From Desulfovibrionaceae bacterium (GTDB taxonomy: Bacteria; Desulfobacterota; Desulfovibrionia; Desulfovibrionales; Desulfovibrionaceae), in NCBI GenBank assembly GCA_015709315.1, contig JACCQI010000008.1:22430-86429 (forward strand): DNA of 64,000 nucleotides, read 5' to 3'. The notes below the pieces were generated by a model. It saw only the letters and a program-made list of their open reading frames with translations, did not search any database and was not told the origin of the DNA. Every line of letters begins with the position of its first letter. The first letter of the stretch is position 1. This document shows, piece by piece, positions 52,710-61,825 of the stretch. A program made the translations under genes and the position numbers.

Positions 52710-54260
52710 ATGATGCTTAGTTTTAAAATACAAAAGCCAATCGATAGTGACATGGACGTTTATACACATGGTAGAATTAAGTCTGCTTTAATTCATTTTT
52801 TTTCTGGGAAAGTTATTGCTGCTGTTGGTGGTGTTGTTTTTCAAATACTAATTGCCAGAGCAATGGCACCGGCTGACTACGGCAAATATGTAGTGCTATT
52901 TGGTTTGATTCATATAATTGGCATGTTCTCTAGTTTTGGGCTTCAATACTCATCTCAACGATTTCTTCCTGAGTCTATATTAAAATCGAGCAAAAGGCAT
53001 GTATTCAATCTGGTGGTTGCTTTTATATTAATTAGATTGTGTTTAGTTATAATATTTGGATATTTATTGCTTGTTTTTCATAATAAAATTTTTAATTTTA
53101 TTGGTATTAATATAGAACTTGATATCCTAGAAATATGGATTCCATCTCTATGCGCAGTTGTCATTTATATATTTTTGAGCTTATTGGCGGAGATATTTTT
53201 ATTACAAAGGATTACTAAGTGGGCTAGCTTTTTACTGGTTGTGCTGCGATTGTTATCCGTATGTTACGCTTTTTATGTGACTGGTGATATTGATTTACTA
53301 GATTTAGCTAGGGTTGAATTGCTGTCATTTTCTGTGTCAACTGTATTTTTAGGCGTGGTGCTAATAAGATATGTCTTGTCGTTACAAGAAAGTGGCTCCG
53401 AAAAGAAAGTTTCCCTTCGACGTATTCTTAATATGTCAAAATATGCATACCTTAGGGAACTCGTATATATATTTTCTAGCAATGCTAGTAATCGTCTTAT
53501 AGCTGCTAAGTATTTATCAATGTATTCATTAGCTTCATACGGTTTTGCTGCACAGCTTTCTGAGTCTTTTCAGCGCTACTTGCCAGCAAAAATGTTAAAA
53601 AATATGTTCACGCCACTTTTATTAGCAAAATTTTCTGAAAATAGAAGTACATCTACTCTTAATGCACATTCATTCTTAATTTTTAAAACAAACTTGTTTG
53701 TTCTAACACCAATCTTGTTAGTAGTTCTTATATGTGGCCCTGAATTGTGTGGCCTACTCAGCGACGGAAAATACGTTGATTCATATTTAGCTATTGCACT
53801 TCTTGTTATATCATTTATTATTAATGGTCATAATGAAGTTTTACAATTACTTACTAGTGCAACTGAACTAAATAAATTGTTGTTTTATTCAGCTGTTGTG
53901 AATGGTTTATTTTTATTCCCTGTCTTAATCTTGACTTATTATTATGGATTATACGGAATGCTTATCGGACGAATCGTGGGGATGATTTTCGGGGAATGCT
54001 ACTTGGCTTTTATGTTGATTCAGAATGGTGTCTTCTACATGTTCGATTCAAGGGGGTTTTTTAAGATCCTATTCAATGCTTTTGCTACTTATATTTTTAT
54101 AAATTGGATTAAGATCGATTACGATATTTTTGGACTTTTAGTGATTGTACCCTCGATATTTTTGTCTTTTTACATAATTTCGTTTTTTAATAAACCATAT
54201 ACATCGAGTGAAAGAGAAGCAATTAATCGCATAATCCCACGAAACTTGTTTATTTGGTAA
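52710..54260 (+). CDS. Wzx-like polysaccharide flippase
   Basis: 516 residues with about 12-14 membrane helices. The N-terminal KVIAAVGGVVFQILIARAMAP followed by ADYGKYVVLFGLIHI is the hallmark of Wzx/RfbX flippases of the MOP superfamily. It moves lipid-linked repeat units across the inner membrane to the polymerase. The start may be 52710 or 52713; neither has a strong ribosome site. Very AT-rich. Confidence 0.83.
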   Translation: MMLSFKIQKPIDSDMDVYTHGRIKSALIHFFSGKVIAAVGGVVFQILIARAMAPADYGKYVVLFGLIHIIGMFSSFGLQYSSQRFLPESILKSSKRHVFNLVVAFILIRLCLVIIFGYLLLVFHNKIFNFIGINIELDILEIWIPSLCAVVIYIFLSLLAEIFLLQRITKWASFLLVVLRLLSVCYAFYVTGDIDLLDLARVELLSFSVSTVFLGVVLIRYVLSLQESGSEKKVSLRRILNMSKYAYLRELVYIFSSNASNRLIAAKYLSMYSLASYGFAAQLSESFQRYLPAKMLKNMFTPLLLAKFSENRSTSTLNAHSFLIFKTNLFVLTPILLVVLICGPELCGLLSDGKYVDSYLAIALLVISFIINGHNEVLQLLTSATELNKLLFYSAVVNGLFLFPVLILTYYYGLYGMLIGRIVGMIFGECYLAFMLIQNGVFYMFDSRGFFKILFNAFATYIFINWIKIDYDIFGLLVIVPSIFLSFYIISFFNKPYTSSEREAINRIIPRNLFIW

Positions 54261-54307
54261 CGTGTTCGCATCGTTTAGTAATGGCATTATTTTTTATCGG
54301 AGGAGTT

Positions 54308-55246
54308 ATGAGTTCAAATAAAGTAGCGTACATTTGCTCTTCTGCTCATGCAGGGTCCACAATTTTAGAACTACTTCTATCTGGTCACCCTGAGATGTCT
54401 GGCTTAGGTGAAGTTTTGTACTTGAACGCTGATTTGGAACGACAAGTGCCTTGCGCTTGCGGTATGGCTTTATACGAATGCAATTCATGGCATGGTGCTT
54501 TACGGCAAATAGAGAAAACAAGGATGGTCGATTTCTCCTCATCTCCTTTTGAATTCTGGCTTGGTGAAATTAATTATAAAAATGTTGATTGGTATAATTC
54601 ATACAGAAAGGTCCGTCATCACTTTAGAAACGCTTTAGAATTTTTAATTTATAGATTAGGTCTAGGGGGGGCGGCTCATTATTTCCCATACGTAGGTAAG
54701 TCTGTTCGCAATGTTTCATTATTATATGAGGCATTGGGCAATTTAAGGGATGTATCTTTTCTTATTGATTCCTCAAAAAGATATTTACACGGATTAAATC
54801 TTTATCTTCAAAATAAAGGAAGTTTTAAATTTGTATACCTAATTCGGGATGGGCGCTCTGTAATGGCTTCACATCTTAAGAGAGGGCATTCTTTGAAGAA
54901 CTCTGTATATAATTGGAAAAATTTTTATGACAGATCTCAGTCATTATTTTCCAAATATGTTTCTGACGAAGATGTTATTTTTATCAAATTCGAGGATCTT
55001 TGTACTAAGCCGGAATCAACTTTAGAAAAAATTTGTGTGTTTCTTGGAGTCAGCACGACCTACACATACGATATGCTGAATATGGATCGAGATGAACTTC
55101 ATACTGTAGGTGGTAATTGGACTAAATTTGATAATCAGATCAAATTGAGGCCTCCACGAGATTGGTCTGAATTGCTCAATAAGGATCAAGAGAATTATTT
55201 TAATGAACATGCATTAACTACTAATGTTAAGCTTGGCTATGGATAG
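54308..55246 (+). CDS. PAPS-dependent sulfotransferase (second)
   Basis: 312 residues. The PAPS 5' loop is ICSSAHAGSTILELLL near the N-terminus and the 3' phosphate motif is LIRDGRSVMASHLKRG; FIKFEDLCTKPESTLEKICV fits the family's C-terminal region. A CACGMALYECNSW stretch resembles the Cys-containing loop of bacterial sulfotransferases of this type. The ATG at 54308 has GGAGG upstream; an earlier frame start overlaps the flippase gene. It differs clearly from the sulfotransferase at 51930, so two positions or two sugars are probably sulfated. Confidence 0.82.
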   Translation: MSSNKVAYICSSAHAGSTILELLLSGHPEMSGLGEVLYLNADLERQVPCACGMALYECNSWHGALRQIEKTRMVDFSSSPFEFWLGEINYKNVDWYNSYRKVRHHFRNALEFLIYRLGLGGAAHYFPYVGKSVRNVSLLYEALGNLRDVSFLIDSSKRYLHGLNLYLQNKGSFKFVYLIRDGRSVMASHLKRGHSLKNSVYNWKNFYDRSQSLFSKYVSDEDVIFIKFEDLCTKPESTLEKICVFLGVSTTYTYDMLNMDRDELHTVGGNWTKFDNQIKLRPPRDWSELLNKDQENYFNEHALTTNVKLGYG

Positions 55247-55312
55247 AATATGAGATTAATCCCAATCCGCTGAGTAATTTCATTGTGTTATTAATTGTAA
55301 ATTGGTTGTGTT

Positions 55313-56527
55313 ATGTATCACATAATAAATATTATCCGTGAAGTGTATCCCTTATCCAGGGTTGATGATAGTGTTCTTTTTCAAGAAATTATTTCCAATA
55401 AATTTGCCAGGATCTCCTGGTTTCTTCCACGTGATAGTACTAATAAGGCTGATGATTTTTGTGAGGGGAACAATGATTATTACTTTGTCTCTAGCGCTCG
55501 TGATTCGATAGTTTCTCAATTTATCATTGCCCCTTTTGTTTTATTTCACAAATTATTTGTTCTGCTATTTAAGGTTAAGGCCGATGCAATTCAAGCTAAA
55601 GACGTTTATTTTCGAGGTGTGATAGCCTTACTCGTATCAAAAATTTTCGCAATTCCATTTGTTTATTGGTTGTCATTTCCTTTTCCTGAAGTCGATTTTG
55701 AGCGTTTCCGTTCCAACAGGTCATTTAAGAACTTTATTGTGTGTTTGAGGGGGAGGGTACGGTCCTACATTCAATACAAGATCCTCATGCCTTTTGCTGA
55801 CAAGATATTCGTACAAAGTGATAAAATGAAAGAAGACCTTGCTGAAAAAGGGGTGGACAGTCACAAAATGATTCCAGTTCCTATGGGGGTTTCCTGTGAT
55901 TACTTTGACCAATTTGATCCAAGCCCCACTATAAAAAAACACGTTGCGTATCTTGGTAGTTTAGATAAGTTGCGCCATCTAGAAGTTCTCATTGGTGCTT
56001 TTAAGATAGTAGTCGATAAATTTCCTGATTCAAAATTGTATATGATTGGTTCAGGGTATGATGATCAAGATGTTAAAATTCTACAAGATCAAGTCGATGC
56101 GCTCGGAATTTACGATAATGTTGTGTTTACTGGACAATTGGAAAGAGGTAATGCATTAGATTTGATAAATTCTTTTCTGGTTTGTGTTTCGCCCTTTTAT
56201 CCTTCATTTGTATTTAATTCAACATCGCCTACTAAGTTGGTAGAGTATATGGCGATGGGGAAGGCCTGTGTCGCAAATGAGCACCCAGATCAAAAAAATG
56301 TTTTAGAAAACAGCCGTGGTGGGATATGTGTTAAATGGGGTGAAGTGGAATTTGCTGAAGGAATTATATCTCTATTGAATGATCCTGAGAAGGCTATGCG
56401 AATGGGAAAAAATGGCAAGGAATGGGTTAAATCTAATCGAGATTATGATGTTATTGCAAGTGTGGTCATGAGCGAATATTCCGCGTTATTCGATAGGGAG
56501 ACATATGAAAATATTGATTGCGAATAA
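55313..56527 (+). CDS. GT-B glycosyltransferase (family 4)
   Basis: 404 residues. The C-terminal domain has HVAYLGSLDKLRHLEVLIGAF, VVFTGQLERGNALDLINSF and the donor loop TSPTKLVEYMAMGKACVANE with the EX7E acid. The N-terminal domain has a long hydrophobic stretch (about residues 75-130), suggesting membrane association near the lipid carrier. It overlaps the next gene by 23 bases, so the two are coupled. Confidence 0.82.
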   Translation: MYHIINIIREVYPLSRVDDSVLFQEIISNKFARISWFLPRDSTNKADDFCEGNNDYYFVSSARDSIVSQFIIAPFVLFHKLFVLLFKVKADAIQAKDVYFRGVIALLVSKIFAIPFVYWLSFPFPEVDFERFRSNRSFKNFIVCLRGRVRSYIQYKILMPFADKIFVQSDKMKEDLAEKGVDSHKMIPVPMGVSCDYFDQFDPSPTIKKHVAYLGSLDKLRHLEVLIGAFKIVVDKFPDSKLYMIGSGYDDQDVKILQDQVDALGIYDNVVFTGQLERGNALDLINSFLVCVSPFYPSFVFNSTSPTKLVEYMAMGKACVANEHPDQKNVLENSRGGICVKWGEVEFAEGIISLLNDPEKAMRMGKNGKEWVKSNRDYDVIASVVMSEYSALFDRETYENIDCE

Positions 56528-57701
56528 GTACTTTTATCCTAAAGGGGGGGCAGAAACTGTTTTTTTTCAGGAGCGTTCTTGGCTTTTACAACAAGGACAC
56601 TGTGTTATAGATTTTTCGATGCAGCATCCGTCAAATAAGCAGTCAGATTATTCTAACCTTTTTGTAGATAATGTAGATTATAATAATGACATGAATCTAT
56701 TCTCTAGAATAAAAGCTGCATCGTCATTTATTCATAACTCCTCTGCTGTCAAAAAAGTTGATACTATTTGCAGACAATATCAACCACAAATTGCTCATCT
56801 TCATAATATATACCATCAGTTAACTCCTTCGATTATACATACACTTAAGGATAATGGTGTAAAGGTTGTCTTGACTGCTCATGACGGCAAGATAATATGT
56901 CCTAATTATGTGATGCTGAATAATGGTAAACCATGCATTGCCTGCAAAGGGCAATATTTTTGGTATTCATGTTTGAATAACTGCAAAGCCTCACTTGGGC
57001 AAAGTATTCTATTAACTGTAGAATCTCTTTTCCATCGTATCCGTAACTCTTATGGACTACTTGATCGTATTATTTCACCTAGCAAGTTTCTTGCTAAACT
57101 TATTATAGAATCTGGTTATCCTGCTGAGAAGGTTGTGATTGTCAATAATGGAATTGATGTTGATGATCTTACCCCCACATTTTCTGATAGAGGATATGCT
57201 CTTTATTATGGTAGGCTGTCTAAGGAAAAAGGGCTTATGACACTTTGTGCTGCTAGCAAAAAAATGAAAATCCCTCTGCGCGTTGTTGGCACTGGTCCCT
57301 TGCGTCAGGAGTTGATGGAAGAGTATCCAGATATCCGGTTTGACGGATTTTTAAGTGGTAAACCACTTAAGGATGCAATAAATGGTGCCCGATGTGTTGT
57401 TGTCCCTTCTGAATGGTATGAAAACTGTTCAATGGTTGTACTAGAGGCAATGGCATTAGGTAAGGCTGTAGTTGGTGCTAGAATCGGGGGGATTCCTGAA
57501 CAAGTGCTTGATGGCGATACTGGGTATTTGTTTACTCCGGGGAGTGTTAATGAGCTTGTTGAGAAAGTTAATACTTTGGCGCATGACCCTAACCACGCTA
57601 GACACTTGGGTATACAAGCAAGGGCACGAGCTGTAGATGTTTATTCCTTAGAAAAGCATTTTACCGCCATTGATCAAGTTTTTCAGGAAGTGTTAGCTTA
57701 A
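56505..57701 (+). CDS. GT-B glycosyltransferase (family 4)
   Basis: 398 residues. Starts with the GT4 acceptor-loop motif MKILIANKYFYPKGGAETVF; the donor domain has ALYYGRLSKEKGLMTL, VVGTGPLRQELM and SEWYENCSMVVLEAMALGKAV, where E of VLEA is the EX7E acid. A Cys-rich insert (CPNYVMLNNGKPCIACKGQY, then CLNNCK) in the N-terminal half may bind zinc; this insert occurs in several capsule GT4 enzymes. It overlaps the preceding gene. Confidence 0.85.
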   Translation: MKILIANKYFYPKGGAETVFFQERSWLLQQGHCVIDFSMQHPSNKQSDYSNLFVDNVDYNNDMNLFSRIKAASSFIHNSSAVKKVDTICRQYQPQIAHLHNIYHQLTPSIIHTLKDNGVKVVLTAHDGKIICPNYVMLNNGKPCIACKGQYFWYSCLNNCKASLGQSILLTVESLFHRIRNSYGLLDRIISPSKFLAKLIIESGYPAEKVVIVNNGIDVDDLTPTFSDRGYALYYGRLSKEKGLMTLCAASKKMKIPLRVVGTGPLRQELMEEYPDIRFDGFLSGKPLKDAINGARCVVVPSEWYENCSMVVLEAMALGKAVVGARIGGIPEQVLDGDTGYLFTPGSVNELVEKVNTLAHDPNHARHLGIQARARAVDVYSLEKHFTAIDQVFQEVLA

Positions 57702-57733
57702 TATAATGTTTCAGATGAGTGTAGGGTCACGCC

Positions 57734-58837
57734 ATGAAAATTGCAGTTTTGGGACTTAGGAGTATTGGCAACAATTGTTCTGGCGGCATTGAAAGACATG
57801 TGCAGGAGTTGTCAGTTCGTATGGCGGCAGAAGGGCATGAAGTCACTGTTTTTTGTCGTGGGAAATACAATGATGCTGGTGAAGAATATAAAGGCGTGCG
57901 ACTTGTTAATCGAACTGCGATTTATTCTAAACACCTAGAAGCAGTTACTCACACCGCTATTGCAGTCCCTTCTACACTTGTTGGGTACGATGTTGTGCAC
58001 TTCCATGCAACAGGTCCGTCTCTTTTGTCTTGGATCCCTCGATTAGCGATGACTCCGACAATTGTTACTGTCCATGGGCTCGATTATTTACGTGCAAAAT
58101 GGGGAAAGGCTGCAAGGGCTATTTTACGTGCTGGGGCGTGGACCTCAGCCTTTTGTCCGTCAAGGACCATAGTTGTTTCGAAGGTCCTTAGAGAGCATTA
58201 CAAGAAGACGTACGGGCGTGATACGGCCCATGTCCCGAATGGAATTGAAGCTCCAACACTGAGGACGCTTGATGGGTTGAAGCGATTCGGAATCGATAAA
58301 GGGGAGTATGTGTTGTCTCTGGGGCGGCTGGTTCCCGAAAAGGGTATACATTATCTTGTTGAGGCTTTTCGAGGTGTTGATACTTCAGTAAAGCTGGTCA
58401 TCGTGGGGGGGGATTCTCTCAGCGGTGGCTACTTGCAGGAGCTTAAAGTGATAGCTGGCGATGACCCGAGGATCGTTTTCACCGGTCCTTTGTATGGGGC
58501 GGACAAGGACGAAGCTTTTTCAAATGCCAGAATGTTCGCTATCCCGTCAGATCTAGAGGGTATGCCCATCGCCATGCTTGAGGCAATGAGTTATGGCTGC
58601 CCGACGCTTTCAAGCGATATCCCTGAATGCATGGAAGTTTTTGACGGGCGTGAAGGAGAGGTCGGTTTTTCATTCACGCAAGGGAATATTGAATCCCTCA
58701 AAGCCCAGTTGGAAATGATGCTAGGTTTGAATTTGTCTCCCATCGGGGCCGCTGGTCGTGATTATGTACTCGATAATTACAATTGGGACGCCATCACAGA
58801 GCAGACGCTTTCTGTTTACAGGGAAGCCTGCAAGTAA
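57734..58837 (+). CDS. GT-B glycosyltransferase (family 4), last gene of the cargo cluster
   Basis: 367 residues. N-terminal GGIERHVQELSVRMAAEGHEV and VVHFHATGPSLLSWIP are the acceptor-domain signatures; the donor domain has YVLSLGRLVPEKGIHYLVEAF, VFTGPLYGADKDEAFSNA and LEGMPIAMLEAMSYG with the EX7E acid. The base composition rises toward the second half, unlike its very AT-rich neighbours. It ends 11 bases before the convergent integrase remnant. Confidence 0.86.
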   Translation: MKIAVLGLRSIGNNCSGGIERHVQELSVRMAAEGHEVTVFCRGKYNDAGEEYKGVRLVNRTAIYSKHLEAVTHTAIAVPSTLVGYDVVHFHATGPSLLSWIPRLAMTPTIVTVHGLDYLRAKWGKAARAILRAGAWTSAFCPSRTIVVSKVLREHYKKTYGRDTAHVPNGIEAPTLRTLDGLKRFGIDKGEYVLSLGRLVPEKGIHYLVEAFRGVDTSVKLVIVGGDSLSGGYLQELKVIAGDDPRIVFTGPLYGADKDEAFSNARMFAIPSDLEGMPIAMLEAMSYGCPTLSSDIPECMEVFDGREGEVGFSFTQGNIESLKAQLEMMLGLNLSPIGAAGRDYVLDNYNWDAITEQTLSVYREACK

Positions 58838-58848
58838 ATAAGGGGCGA

Positions 58849-60432
58849 TTATTTTGAATTCCTCCCCCGCGCATATTTCGACTTACTCAACATCCCGATA
58901 TCAAGCGGATAGTTCAGAAGTGATATCATTTGGGCGTACTTTTCGGTTGGCGTGAAGTCGCCACCGTATGTGTTGGTGACTCTTGTTCCGTCGGGGTTGT
59001 GACCGTATACCTCTGAAGCCATTGCGTTGTAGATGCCCTTTTTTTTGAATTGGTCGACGAAGCTGTGTCGTAGGGAGTGAAAGGTCTTTTTCTTATCGAC
59101 CTTGACGCCAACTCTTTTGAGTAGGGCTGCGAATTGTTTGCCTATTTGTTGGCCATACTTGTCGCCGGACCGGTTGAGTGTTTGAAAGAGCCGTGTCTGG
59201 CGTTTAGGCTGGCGCTTGCGGAACTCCAATAGACCGATGTCTTTTAGGTCTTGATGAATCGGTATTATGCGGGTTGAGTTTAAATTTTTTAAGCTTTTGT
59301 CTGTTTTGGCCTTTTCGTTCGATTCAGTCCTCACATCAAATACCCATACCTTCTTCCCTTCATCGTCCTTGTGTTCGTAGATGTCGGTCATGTGGAGTTG
59401 GGCGATTTCTTCGACTCGCATGCCTGTGTACAGGGCGATCAGTGGTGCCCAGAAGTATGCAGCTTTTGCGTGTTTGTCTTCGAGGTACCAAGCATCCATG
59501 AATGCCTTTTGGATGTCAGTTCGAGTGAGTGGGTCTCTTTTCTTTTGGGCTTTTGTCCGCTCTTTGATTCTCAGGTTTGTTACGGGGTTATTCGCATGAA
59601 ATAATTCCTCATCTATTGCCCATTTGAAAAGGGAGTAGAGTGCACCTGTTGTTTGATTGACATGGTTGATTGTGAGCGTTTTCTCTGAGGGGAGGTTCAA
59701 GGCTAGAAGTTCATCAATGGATTTGTCTTGGTACTCTTTTCTTTTTTTCCGGTGAGGCGGGAGGTTGCGCAGTTTGTCCCGAAATTCTCTCATCTTTGGT
59801 TTGTTTATTTGTCCAAGAGTGAGATCGCCCAGGATCTCAATAAAGTTGTTGAGTTTGTCTTGGTACCCGCGTGCTGTTGTTGCACTGATGCCATTGTCGG
59901 ACTGCTTTGCCTCGATATACCGGGCCACCAGCTCTGAGAACAGCATAGTGTTTTCGGCGGGGCCAGGTTGCGGGCTAGCTTGATATGCTGCTGGTGCTTG
60001 AGGCTGTTTTCCCGGAACAAGCCCTTTATAACGTACGATATCCAGCTCGGCTTCGTCTTTAAGCCTTGCTTTGCGTTCAGAGTCGTTTTTGAAGTGAGCA
60101 AAAGCATACGCACGGAGAGCTTCGTAGAATTCAGGGTATGAGCGGAGGATTACTTTCCTGCTTTTTGAGGCCTCAAGCTGACTGAATGCGCCATCTTCGG
60201 TCATTCGGGCGAGCATGCGGTCTTCATCGATTTTGACCAGGAGGCCGTCGGCAACCGCTTTCAGATTTTTCTCCGATACAGCCAAGTCGTGATAGCCAAG
60301 AACAGGCCTCGTCGGTTCCTGGGCCGTTGAAAGGGACAGTTTCAAGCCATCCATGTGGTCGACGCGGTCCATGAGCTTCAGGAGCAATTCGTTGAGTCTT
60401 ACTTTGATCGTGGGGTAGTCGAGTTCGGACAT
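58849..60432 (-). CDS. Tyrosine recombinase, N-terminally decayed (integrase 1)
   Basis: 527 residues from the ATG at 60432. The catalytic domain is intact: first Arg in LYTGMRVEEIAQLH, FHSLRHSF box, VYGHNPDG and the likely nucleophilic Tyr in NTYGGDF. It is a paralogue of the integrase at 62071-63597. That relative has about 100 more N-terminal residues; the matching sequence exists here upstream (60433-60622) but in another frame, so the arm-binding domain is cut off. The protein may be inactive or unable to bind arm sites. Confidence 0.78.
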   Translation of the reverse strand: MSELDYPTIKVRLNELLLKLMDRVDHMDGLKLSLSTAQEPTRPVLGYHDLAVSEKNLKAVADGLLVKIDEDRMLARMTEDGAFSQLEASKSRKVILRSYPEFYEALRAYAFAHFKNDSERKARLKDEAELDIVRYKGLVPGKQPQAPAAYQASPQPGPAENTMLFSELVARYIEAKQSDNGISATTARGYQDKLNNFIEILGDLTLGQINKPKMREFRDKLRNLPPHRKKRKEYQDKSIDELLALNLPSEKTLTINHVNQTTGALYSLFKWAIDEELFHANNPVTNLRIKERTKAQKKRDPLTRTDIQKAFMDAWYLEDKHAKAAYFWAPLIALYTGMRVEEIAQLHMTDIYEHKDDEGKKVWVFDVRTESNEKAKTDKSLKNLNSTRIIPIHQDLKDIGLLEFRKRQPKRQTRLFQTLNRSGDKYGQQIGKQFAALLKRVGVKVDKKKTFHSLRHSFVDQFKKKGIYNAMASEVYGHNPDGTRVTNTYGGDFTPTEKYAQMISLLNYPLDIGMLSKSKYARGRNSK

Positions 60433-60622
60433 GAGCAGTTCCCTGAGTTTTCCGTAGAGTATCTGTGCGTATTCCTGTGTCTGCTTTTTTGTAGCCGATG
60501 CGCAGGCTCATTCGTATTTCCGAATACCCCAAGCGTTGTTTATGGACAAGGGGGAGCGTGTACCTGAGGTAGTAGGTGTTCCGTTTCAGATAGACGTGGG
60601 TAGGGGGCTTCGCCTGCTGTAC
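60433..60622 (-). pseudogene. Frameshifted N-terminal part of integrase 1
   Basis: On the minus strand this stretch encodes THVYLKRNTYYLRY and LGYSEIRMSLRIGYK, closely matching integrase 2 (THVYLKKSTYYFRY, VGYSEIRLSLRTGYK). At the A6 tract (60485-60490) the frame must shift by one base to continue as KQTQEYAQILYGKLRE. One extra A explains it. No start codon is seen before a stop at 60623-60625, so the extreme N-terminus is also lost. Confidence 0.7.
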
Positions 60623-60686
60623 TCAATTTGTCTGTTTTTTTCGGAACCGCAAGGGGATAAACAGACAACTGCCTGTAATTACTAAC

Positions 60687-60704
60687 TTGGAATACCTTTC
60701 GCAT
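60687..60704 (+). promoter_or_regulatory. Candidate sigma-54 promoter of the lectin gene
   Basis: TTGGAA with GG at 60689-60690 and CGCAT with GC at 60701-60702 give the GG-N10-GC spacing of a -24/-12 promoter. Transcription would start near 60714, leaving a leader of about 28 bases with an AAGGGA ribosome site. PEP-CTERM protein genes in exosortase bacteria are often sigma-54 dependent. It is a sequence match only. Confidence 0.4.
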
Positions 60705-60741
60705 AACGTCCAAGAAATTCTAACTACTCTTAAGGGATATC

Positions 60742-61320
60742 ATGCTGAAAACAATGAAAGGATTGGCCTACGGCTTCATGCTCATTCTGTGTCTGGGCGC
60801 TTGGAATAACGCAACCGCTGCTCCGACAACCTACTACAACGATGTCACCGGCAACTATTACGCTTTTAGCTCCGGACTCACGACTTGGCAGGCTGCGGAA
60901 GACCAGGCTGTGGCTCTGGGCGGTCATCTTGTCGCTATTGGTTCCGCTGACGAGCAGTCCTACATTGAAAAATTGATTGCCTCTGTGTTGTCCCCCACCG
61001 CTAAGGTCTGGATCGGGTTCACCGACCAGGAAACAGAAGGTACTTGGGTCTGGTCTAATGGCGAGGACGTAAATTACACCAACTGGCATAGCGGCGAGCC
61101 CAATAACTTGCACAGTGGTGAAGGCGAAGATTTTGCCATGATCCATTGGTGGAGCGACGGAACCTGGAACGATACTTCCGATGTGGGCCAGGGCCGCTAC
61201 TATCAAGGCGTTATGGAATTTACCTCCAATCCCGCTGCAACCCCTATCCCTGGTGCTGCATGGCTTTTGGGCACTGGCCTCATGGGGTTGGTCGGACTGC
61301 GTAGGAAAATGCAAGCATAA
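60742..61320 (+). CDS. Exported C-type lectin-fold protein with PEP-CTERM-type sorting signal
   Basis: 192 residues. A signal peptide (about 1-27) is followed by a C-type lectin domain (about 35-168) with WIGFTD, the calcium/sugar motif EPN in SGEPNN and the WND motif in GTWND; EPN favours mannose-type sugars. Disulfide Cys are absent. The C-terminus PIPGAAWLLGTGLMGLVG ends in basic residues, a VPLPA/PEP-CTERM-type signal used by exosortases in exopolysaccharide-producing Gram-negatives. No exosortase gene is in the window. The protein may hold polysaccharide at the cell surface. Confidence 0.8.
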   Translation: MLKTMKGLAYGFMLILCLGAWNNATAAPTTYYNDVTGNYYAFSSGLTTWQAAEDQAVALGGHLVAIGSADEQSYIEKLIASVLSPTAKVWIGFTDQETEGTWVWSNGEDVNYTNWHSGEPNNLHSGEGEDFAMIHWWSDGTWNDTSDVGQGRYYQGVMEFTSNPAATPIPGAAWLLGTGLMGLVGLRRKMQA

Positions 61321-61353
61321 GATTCGTACAGTACGTCTTTCTATAAATAAAAC

Positions 61354-61395
61354 AGAGCCTTGCTTCATCCTTTCCATGGGATGAAGCAAGGCTCT
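61354..61395. terminator. Bidirectional terminator after the lectin gene
   Basis: Perfect 17-bp stem (61354-61370 with 61379-61395) and an 8-base loop, with A residues before and TTCTC after. It ends the lectin transcript 34 bases past the stop. Confidence 0.8.
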
Positions 61396-61506
61396 TTCTC
61401 GTTATGGCGAGGGGGGGATACTTTCCTCCATCGTCTTGACTCGAAATGTTTTATGACTATTATCTTTGGCAATACATACTATAAAGACAACTATTATAGG
61501 CGTAAT

Positions 61507-61815
61507 ATGAAAAAGAAATTGCCAATATCCGTTCGAAGTGGGCTGAAGAATCTTGGCGAGTCCTTGAAGAAGGCCAGGCTCCGGCGACGGTTGAAGATGG
61601 TGACCGTGGCAGATCGTGCTGGAATCAGTCGTGAGACTTTGGCCAAGATTCAGAAAGGTGATCCTGGTGTCAGCATGGGGAATTATGCTGCGGTTATTTT
61701 TGCTCTTGGGCTAGGGACTGATTGGATGGGGCTGGCCGACATCAGCGAGGATAAAGTGGGGCAAGCTTTGGATGAGGAACGCATACCCCGGCGTGCCAGG
61801 GATCTGAAGGTGTAA
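61507..61815 (+). CDS. hipB: HipB-type antitoxin, XRE-family HTH regulator
   Basis: 102 residues. A helix-turn-helix of the XRE family (ESLKKARLRRRLKMVTVADR, AGISRETLAKIQKGDPGVSM) is complete. It is followed ten bases after its stop by a hipA fragment, which identifies it as HipB. With most of the toxin gone it may only act as an autorepressor. Start at 61507; the frame is open farther upstream into the terminator, which cannot be coding. Confidence 0.78.
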   Translation: MKKKLPISVRSGLKNLGESLKKARLRRRLKMVTVADRAGISRETLAKIQKGDPGVSMGNYAAVIFALGLGTDWMGLADISEDKVGQALDEERIPRRARDLKV

Positions 61816-61825
61816 GGAGGTCGTC

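Noticed and set aside
60480..60495. Programmed ribosomal frameshift in integrase 1
   Set aside because: Restoring the frame needs a +1 move at an A6 tract, not the -1 slip typical of A-AAA-AAG sites, and the upstream part has no start codon. Decay or a homopolymer error is simpler.
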